NCBI GenBank assembly: GCA_019683665.1
Contig: JADGIB010000019.1
Location: 1 to 22,772 of the forward strand
DNA from: Solirubrobacteraceae bacterium
Lineage (GTDB): Bacteria > Actinomycetota > Thermoleophilia > Solirubrobacterales > Solirubrobacteraceae
Length of the DNA: 22,772 nucleotides
Direction: 5' to 3'
Part shown: positions 17,857 through 22,772 of the stretch, in pieces
Layout: each line of letters opens with the position of its first letter
Numbering within the stretch: position 1 is the stretch's first letter
Notes under the pieces: generated by a model
Database searches by the model: none
What the model saw: only the letters and a program-made list of their open reading frames with translations
Told to the model about the DNA's origin: nothing
Made by a program: the position numbers and the translations under genes

Positions 17857-19494
17857 CTACGCGGCGGGCGCGTGGCGCTCGATGATCGCCTCGACGCCGG
17901 CCGAGGGCGGCAGCGTCCCGTACGCGTGGCCGCCGTCGCCGGCCAGCCGGGACGCGCAGAACGCGTCGGCGACCGCCGGCGGCGCGTGGCGGACGAGGAG
18001 CGAGCCCTGGAGCGCGAGCGCCATCGCCTCGACGATCCGCCGCGCCCGCGGTTGCGGGTCGGCGGGGTCGGCCAGCTCGCGGCGCAGCCGCCGGACGTGG
18101 TCGTCCAGGCGCTGGTCGGCGCCGGCGGCGAGCTCGACCTCGTCGAGGAAGACGTCGACGGCGTCGGGGGCGCGGGCCATCGCGCGCAGGACGTCGAGGG
18201 CGATGACGTTCCCCGATCCCTCCCAGATCGACAGCAGCGGCTGCTCGCGGTAGACGCGGGCCAGCGGCCACTCCTCGGTGTAGCCGTTGCCGCCGAGGCA
18301 CTCCATCGCCTCCGCGGCGTGGCCCGGCCCGCGCTTGCAGATCCAGTACTTGGCCACCGCGGTGGCCAGGCGCTTGAGCAGGAGGGCGCGCTCGTCGCGG
18401 GCCGCCTCGTCGTAGGCGCGGGCGAGCCGCATCGCCGTCGCGGTCGCCGCCTCGGACTCGATCGCGAGGTCGGCGAGGACGGCGCGCATGAGCGGCTGCT
18501 CGGCGAGCAGCCGCCCGAAGGCGGCGCGGTGGCGGGCGTGGTGGATCGCCTGCTCGACGGCGGTCCGCATCCCGGCCGTCGTCCCCAGCACGCAGTCCAG
18601 GCGCGTGTGGGCGACCATCTCGATGATCGTCGCCACCCCGCGGCCGGGCTCGCCGACGAGGTCGCCGTGGACGCCGTGCAGCTCGATCTCCGAGCTCGCG
18701 TTGGCCCAGTTGCCGAGCTTGTCCTTCAGGCGCTGGATGCGGATCGGGTTGCGGGTCCCGTCGGGCAGCAGGCGCGGCACCGCGAAGCAGCTGAGGCCGG
18801 CGTCGGTCTGGGCGAGCACGAGGAACAGGTCGCTCATCGGCGCGCTGCAGAACCACTTGTGGCCGGTGAGGCGCCAGCCGTCGCCGTCGGGCTCGGCGAC
18901 GGTGACGTTCGCGCGCACGTCGGAGCCGCCCTGCTTCTCGGTCATCGCCATCCCAGCGATCGCCGACGCCTTCCCGGGGCGCGGCGCCGGGTCGTACGTC
19001 GTCGCGGTCAGCCGCGGCTCCCAGGCGGCGGCCAGCTCGGGCGCGGCCCGCAGCGCCGGCACGACCGAGTACGTCATCGAGATCGGGCAGCCGTGGCCGG
19101 GCTCGGCCCGCGACAGCGTCATGAACAGCGCCGCGCGGGCGACGTGGGCGCCGGGGCGCGGGTCGCGCCAGGGCAGCGCGTGGAGCTCGTGCTCGACGGC
19201 GAGCGCCATGAGCCGGTGGTAGGCCGGGTGGTAGTCGACCTCGTCGATGCGGTGGCCGTAGCGGTCGAACGTCCGCAGCTGCGGGCGGAACGCGTTCGCG
19301 TCGCGCCCGGCCTGGAGGACCTCGGCCGACCCGGCGATCGCGCCGAGGCGGTGGGCGCGCCCGCGCGCCCAGCCGGCGCCCTCGCGCTCGAGCGCCTCGG
19401 CCAGCGGGCGGTCGGCGGCGAACGTGTCGTAGTCCTCGAGCGGCACGGACTGGTTGCGCGCCGCGGTGAGGTCGGGGATCGACCGGCTCAGCAT
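17857..19494 (-). CDS. AidB-like acyl-CoA dehydrogenase
   Basis: 545 residues, the length of the AidB branch of flavin acyl-CoA dehydrogenases. MTEKQGGSDVR (184-194) is the AidB signature, followed by LTGHKWFCSAPMSDLFLVLAQ, RLKDKLGNWANASSEIEL, HTRLDCVLGTTAGMRTAV and ECLGGNGYTEEWPLARVYRE. E. coli AidB belongs to the adaptive response to alkylation; actinobacterial homologues are poorly characterised and may be ordinary acyl-CoA dehydrogenases. The ATG overlaps the tetR stop by seven bases and has AGGAGGAG 8 bases upstream. Co-transcription with the regulator is likely. Confidence 0.92.
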   Translation of the reverse strand: MLSRSIPDLTAARNQSVPLEDYDTFAADRPLAEALEREGAGWARGRAHRLGAIAGSAEVLQAGRDANAFRPQLRTFDRYGHRIDEVDYHPAYHRLMALAVEHELHALPWRDPRPGAHVARAALFMTLSRAEPGHGCPISMTYSVVPALRAAPELAAAWEPRLTATTYDPAPRPGKASAIAGMAMTEKQGGSDVRANVTVAEPDGDGWRLTGHKWFCSAPMSDLFLVLAQTDAGLSCFAVPRLLPDGTRNPIRIQRLKDKLGNWANASSEIELHGVHGDLVGEPGRGVATIIEMVAHTRLDCVLGTTAGMRTAVEQAIHHARHRAAFGRLLAEQPLMRAVLADLAIESEAATATAMRLARAYDEAARDERALLLKRLATAVAKYWICKRGPGHAAEAMECLGGNGYTEEWPLARVYREQPLLSIWEGSGNVIALDVLRAMARAPDAVDVFLDEVELAAGADQRLDDHVRRLRRELADPADPQPRARRIVEAMALALQGSLLVRHAPPAVADAFCASRLAGDGGHAYGTLPPSAGVEAIIERHAPAA

Positions 19495-20072
19495 GGGACG
19501 GGCTCCTCCTGGGACAGGGCGCGCAGGGCGAACGCGACGAGCGCGGCGACGAGCGCGTCCTCGTCGTGGCCGGCGCCGGTGGGGGACACGGGGCCGACGA
19601 GCGCCTCGCCGACCGCGCCGACGAGGGCGGCGGCGGCGAGCTCGCGGTCGGCGACGTGCGCGGGCAGCGCGGCGGCGAACGCGTCGCGGAAGGCGCGCCG
19701 GAACGCGAGCCGCTCGGCCTCGACGGCCGGGTCGACGGGCTCGGCCAGCAGCGCCCAGGCCAGGCGCCGCCCGCGCAGGGCGCGCCGCGCGAACGTCTCG
19801 ACCCCCGCGGCCACCCCGCCCTCGGCCAGCGCGGCGGCGACCGCGTCGACCTCGCGCTGGGAGGCCCGCCGGAAGACCTCGACGAGGAGGTCGGCCTTCG
19901 AGGGGAAGTGGCGGTAGACGCTGCCGGTCGCCACCCCGGCCCGCCGCGCGACCGCGGCCACCGAGGCGGCGCGGTAGCCGCCGGCGGCGATCAGCTCGCG
20001 GGCGGCGGCGACGACCCGCTCGCGCGCGGCGATCCGCCGGGCCTCGGTGCGCTCCGTCGGGCGGTAGGCCAC
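19488..20072 (-). CDS. TetR-family transcriptional regulator
   Basis: 194 residues. The N-terminal helix-turn-helix (about 35-57) reads ASVAAVARRAGVATGSVYRHFPSKADLL, the standard TetR DNA-binding element. The C-terminal part is helical and variable, as expected for a ligand-binding domain; no ligand can be read from it. Position before an acyl-CoA dehydrogenase suggests an acyl-CoA or fatty-acid signal (inference). The GTG at 20070-20072 has no ribosome binding site and coincides with the predicted transcription start, so the mRNA is probably leaderless. A palindrome lies 9-22 bases upstream and may be its own operator. Confidence 0.94.
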   Translation of the reverse strand: MAYRPTERTEARRIAARERVVAAARELIAAGGYRAASVAAVARRAGVATGSVYRHFPSKADLLVEVFRRASQREVDAVAAALAEGGVAAGVETFARRALRGRRLAWALLAEPVDPAVEAERLAFRRAFRDAFAAALPAHVADRELAAAALVGAVGEALVGPVSPTGAGHDEDALVAALVAFALRALSQEEPVPC

Positions 20073-20078
20073 CGAAGG

Positions 20079-20107
20079 AGTGAACCACGGTTCAGACCTT
20101 CGGGCAA
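20079..20107 (-). promoter_or_regulatory. Candidate tetR promoter
   Basis: On the minus strand TTGCCC (20107-20102) and TTCACT (20084-20079) are 17 bases apart, a fair -35/-10 pair. The expected transcription start coincides with the tetR GTG at about 20072. The -10 overlaps the 14-bp palindrome, so a bound regulator would block RNA polymerase. Confidence 0.4.
20081..20094. promoter_or_regulatory. 14-bp palindrome, probable TetR operator
   Basis: TGAACC-AC-GGTTCA has perfect 6-bp arms and sits in the 83-base gap between divergent tetR and icd, overlapping the candidate tetR -10. Size and position are typical for autoregulating TetR proteins. Control of icd from the same site is possible but not shown. 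Confidence 0.6.
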
Positions 20108-20155
20108 GGGGTGGGAGCGCGGCCCGACGCCCGGGTGTGTCAGCATCGCCGGCCC

Positions 20156-21373
20156 ATGGCGAAGATCAAGGTGCAGAACCCCATCGTCGAGCTCGACGGC
20201 GACGAGATGACCCGGATCATCTGGAAGTTCATCAAGGACCAGCTGATCCTGCCGTACCTCGACGTCGACCTGAAGTACTACGACCTCAGCATCCAGAGCC
20301 GCGACGCGACGAACGACCAGATCACGGTCGACGCCGCCCACGCGATCAAGGAGTACGGCGTCGGCGTGAAGTGCGCCACGATCACGCCGGACGAGGCCCG
20401 GGTCGAGGAGTTCGGCCTCAAGGAGATGTACAGGTCCCCGAACGGGACGATCCGCAACATCCTCGGCGGCGTCATCTTCCGCGAGCCGATCGTCATCTCG
20501 AACATCCCGCGCCTGGTGCCCGGGTGGACGAAGCCGATCGTCATCGGCCGCCACGCCTTCGGCGACCAGTACCGCGCCACCGACCTCGTCGTCCCCGGCG
20601 AGGGCAAGCTGACGCTCACCTACACGCCCAAGGACGGCGGCGAGCCGGTCGAGCTCGACGTCTACGACTTCCCGGGCGGGGGCGTCGCGATGGCGATGTA
20701 CAACCTCGACCAGTCGATCATCGACTTCGCCCGCGCGTCGATGCGCTACGCGCTCGACCGCGGCTACCCGCTCTACCTCTCGACGAAGAACACGATCATG
20801 AAGCGCTACGACGGGCGCTTCAAGGACCTCTTCCAGAAGGTCTACGAGGAGGAGTTCAAGTCGGAGTTCGAGGCCCGCGGCCTCACCTACGAGCACCGAC
20901 TCATCGACGACATGGTCGCCGCCGCGCTCAAGTGGGAGGGCGGCTACGTGTGGGCGTGCAAGAACTACGACGGCGACGTGCAGTCCGACACCGTCGCCCA
21001 GGGCTTCGGCTCGCTCGGCCTCATGACGAGCGTGCTCATGACGCCCGACGGCAACACGGTCGAGGCCGAGGCGGCCCACGGGACCGTGACGCGCCACTAC
21101 CGCCTGCACCAGCAGGGCAAGCCGACGTCCACGAACCCGATCGCCTCGATCTTCGCCTGGACGCGCGGCCTGGCCTACCGCGGGCGCATGGACGGGACCC
21201 CGGACGTCACGCACTTCGCGGAGACGCTGGAGCGCGTGTGCATCCAGACCGTCGAGGGAGGGGAGATGACCAAGGACCTCGCCCTGCTCATCGGCGAGGA
21301 CCAGGAGTGGCTCACCACCCAGGAGTTCCTGGCCGCGATCGACAGGAACCTGAAGAAGGAGATGAACGCCTGA
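20156..21373 (+). CDS. icd: NADP-dependent isocitrate dehydrogenase, homodimeric eukaryotic-like type
   Basis: Converts isocitrate to 2-oxoglutarate with NADP+. The 405 residues and the opening MAKIKVQNPIVELDGDEMTR are those of the dimeric type shared with mitochondria and many bacteria, not the E. coli type. Isocitrate ligands are visible as Ser94, Asn96, Arg100 and Arg109 (SPNGTIRN then FRE), followed by Tyr139-Arg140. GGYVWACKNYDGDVQSD and EAAHGTVTRHY carry the metal and NADP regions. ATG 20156 is chosen over an earlier in-frame ATG at 20111 because the family begins here. No ribosome binding site is seen; CAGCAT (20141-20146) might be a -10 for a near-leaderless transcript. The stop overlaps mdh (TGATG). 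Confidence 0.97.
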   Translation: MAKIKVQNPIVELDGDEMTRIIWKFIKDQLILPYLDVDLKYYDLSIQSRDATNDQITVDAAHAIKEYGVGVKCATITPDEARVEEFGLKEMYRSPNGTIRNILGGVIFREPIVISNIPRLVPGWTKPIVIGRHAFGDQYRATDLVVPGEGKLTLTYTPKDGGEPVELDVYDFPGGGVAMAMYNLDQSIIDFARASMRYALDRGYPLYLSTKNTIMKRYDGRFKDLFQKVYEEEFKSEFEARGLTYEHRLIDDMVAAALKWEGGYVWACKNYDGDVQSDTVAQGFGSLGLMTSVLMTPDGNTVEAEAAHGTVTRHYRLHQQGKPTSTNPIASIFAWTRGLAYRGRMDGTPDVTHFAETLERVCIQTVEGGEMTKDLALLIGEDQEWLTTQEFLAAIDRNLKKEMNA

Positions 21374-22350
21374 TGGCTACGAAGGTCACGGTCACCGGCG
21401 CGGCCGGCCAGATCGGCTACGCGCTGCTGTTCCGCATCGCGTCGGGCCAGATGCTCGGCCCGGACACGAAGGTCGAGCTGCGGCTGCTGGAGATCGAGCC
21501 GGCGCTGAAGGCGGCCGAGGGCACCGCGATGGAGCTCGTCGACTGCGCGTTCCCGCTGCTGAGCGGGATCGACATCACCTCCGACCCCAACGAGGCCTTC
21601 GACGGGGCGAACGTGGCGCTGCTCGTCGGCGCCCGCCCGCGCACGAAGGGCATGGAGCGGGCCGACCTGCTCGAGGCCAACGGCGCGATCTTCAAGCCGC
21701 AGGGCCAGGCGATCAACGACCACGCCGCCGACGACATCAAGGTCCTCGTCGTCGGCAACCCGGCGAACACGAACGCGCTCATCGCCCAGGCCAACGCGCC
21801 CGACGTCCCGGCCGAGCGCTTCACGGCGATGACCCGCCTGGACCAGAACCGCGCCTACGCGCAGCTGGCGAACAGGCTCGCCGTCGGCGTCGACGCGATC
21901 TCCGACCTCGTCGTGTGGGGCAACCACTCGCCGACGATGTACCCGGACCTGTTCAACGCGAAGGTCAACGGCCGCCAGGCCTGGGCCGAGGTCGACGACG
22001 AGGCGTGGGTCGTCGACGAGTTCATCCCGCGCGTCGGCAAGCGCGGCGCCGAGATCATCGAGGCGCGCGGCGCCTCCTCGGCGGCGTCGGCGGCCAACGC
22101 GGCGATCGACCACGTCCACGACTGGGTCCTCGGCTCCGACGGGATCGTCTCGATGGCCGTGCCGTCGACCGGCGCCTACGGGATCGAGGAGGGCGTCATC
22201 TGCTCGCTGCCGGTCCGCTGCTCCGGCGGCGCCTACGAGATCGTCGAGGGGCTTGACGTCCCCGCGTTCTCGCGCGAGCGCATCGACCGCTCCGTCGCCG
22301 AGCTGCGCGAGGAGCGCGAGGCGGTCGTCAAGCTCGGTCTGGTGTCGTAG
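21373..22350 (+). CDS. mdh: Malate dehydrogenase
   Basis: 325 residues. Interconverts malate and oxaloacetate with NAD. The nucleotide loop GAAGQIGY is at 9-16, with Glu40 after strand two pointing to NAD rather than NADP. Arg88/Arg90/Arg96 in GARPRTKGMER bind substrate, and Asp157 with His185 (VWGNHSPTMYPD) form the proton relay. It is the longer cytosolic/actinobacterial MDH group. The ATG overlaps the icd stop by one base, with AAGGAG about 11 bases upstream, so the two TCA enzymes are made from one transcript. The 3' end overlaps a convergent transporter gene by 23 bases. Confidence 0.97.
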   Translation: MATKVTVTGAAGQIGYALLFRIASGQMLGPDTKVELRLLEIEPALKAAEGTAMELVDCAFPLLSGIDITSDPNEAFDGANVALLVGARPRTKGMERADLLEANGAIFKPQGQAINDHAADDIKVLVVGNPANTNALIAQANAPDVPAERFTAMTRLDQNRAYAQLANRLAVGVDAISDLVVWGNHSPTMYPDLFNAKVNGRQAWAEVDDEAWVVDEFIPRVGKRGAEIIEARGASSAASAANAAIDHVHDWVLGSDGIVSMAVPSTGAYGIEEGVICSLPVRCSGGAYEIVEGLDVPAFSRERIDRSVAELREEREAVVKLGLVS

Positions 22351-22772
22351 CGCCGGCCGACCGCTTCGCGGCCCGTGGGGCGCCCGCCAGGGCGCCCCGC
22401 GCGGCCAGCCCGGTCAGGAGGGCGGCGAGGCCGCCGACCACGAGGCCCGCGCGCGGGTCGATCACGTGCGCCAGCCAGCCCACGACCGGCGCCCCGATCG
22501 GCGTCGAGCCGCTGTAGACCATCGAGTACAGCGCCATGACGCGGCCGCCCATCTCGGGCGCGGCCGTGAGCTGCACGCACGAGCTCGTGCCGGCGCTGAA
22601 CGAGACGCCGGCCGCCCCGGTGGCGACGAGCGCGACGAGCATCAGCGCGAACGTGGGCATCGCCGCGGCGGCGAGCGTCAGGGCGCCGAAGGCGAGGGCG
22701 GCGCCGACGAGGAAGCGGGGGTCGACGCGACCGCGCGAGCCCATCGCCAGCGCGCCGATGATCGAGCCGGCG
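22328..22772 (-). CDS. MFS transporter, C-terminal end (cut by window edge)
   Basis: The last 147 or so residues of a major facilitator protein; the start lies beyond the window. Helical hydrophobic segments (FLVGAALAFGALTLAAAAM, ALMLVALVATGAAGVSFSAG, IGAPVVGWLAHVI, GLVVGGLAALLTGLAA) and the loop GGRVMALYSMVYSGSTPIG resemble the EntS/DUF894-like exporters. The substrate cannot be told. The coding tail overlaps the mdh end by 23 bases and contains a strong hairpin. Confidence 0.8.
   Translation of the reverse strand, partial: AGSIIGALAMGSRGRVDPRFLVGAALAFGALTLAAAAMPTFALMLVALVATGAAGVSFSAGTSSCVQLTAAPEMGGRVMALYSMVYSGSTPIGAPVVGWLAHVIDPRAGLVVGGLAALLTGLAARGALAGAPRAAKRSAGATTPDRA
22377..22398 (+). terminator. 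Hairpin after mdh, inside the convergent MFS gene
   Basis: A perfect 9-bp inverted repeat (GGGGCGCCC / GGGCGCCCC) with loop GCCA, 27 bases past the mdh stop. It lacks a T tract. It is well placed to end icd-mdh transcription, although it lies within the coding tail of the opposite gene. Confidence 0.5.

Overview
The window is very GC-rich (roughly three quarters G+C by eye), with tightly packed, overlapping genes. It looks like chromosomal DNA of a high-GC actinobacterium. The gene types (STAND ATPase fused to a SARP/BTAD domain, AidB-type acyl-CoA dehydrogenase, DUF4333 lipoprotein, actinobacterial malate dehydrogenase, SdhCAB plus SdhABE) would suit Thermoleophilia/Solirubrobacterales, but that rank is inference. 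No mobile element, CRISPR array, tRNA or rRNA gene was recognised. Positions 1-64 hold no recognisable gene, and no gap between genes exceeds about 225 bases.

Layout. (1) 65-1189 (-): a membrane-anchored GH3/NagZ-like protein whose catalytic residues look lost. It diverges from (2) 1211-3507 (+): lysC-asd, the first and second steps of the aspartate pathway to diaminopimelate, lysine, threonine and methionine. lysC carries an internal start with its own ribosome binding site, placed as in corynebacterial LysC alpha/beta. (3) 3504-9193 (-): an FAD-binding oxidoreductase, a very large STAND-ATPase/HEAT/SARP regulator broken by three single-base frameshifts, a lipoate-protein ligase homologue and a DUF4333 lipoprotein whose signal peptide is out of frame. 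(4) 9416-16606 (-): two different complex II operons in tandem. The upstream one is a classical SdhC-SdhA-SdhB set with a cytochrome b subunit. The downstream one is an SdhA-SdhB-SdhE set with a CCG-domain subunit and no cytochrome b. (5) 16667-20072 (-): a TetR regulator, an AidB-like acyl-CoA dehydrogenase and a site-2 protease with CBS domains. (6) 20156-22350 (+): icd-mdh, divergent from tetR across a 14-bp palindrome. (7) 22328-22772 (-): the C-terminal end of an MFS transporter, overlapping mdh tail to tail.

How they work together. Isocitrate dehydrogenase, malate dehydrogenase, two succinate dehydrogenase/fumarate reductase enzymes and a lipoate ligase homologue (lipoate being the cofactor of pyruvate and 2-oxoglutarate dehydrogenases) make this a TCA-cycle-centred neighbourhood. 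The TetR/AidB pair beside it suggests a link to acyl-CoA metabolism. Genes within operons mostly have strong Shine-Dalgarno sequences and ATGA/TGATG overlaps. First genes (lysC, tetR, icd) lack them and have -10-like elements 7-12 bases upstream, which suggests leaderless transcripts.

The most interesting points are the two tandem complex II types with different predicted third Fe-S clusters, the clustered frameshifts in the giant regulator, an 11-bp-period direct repeat upstream of that regulator's operon, competing inverted repeats before sdhC, and the GH3 protein that seems to have lost its active site.
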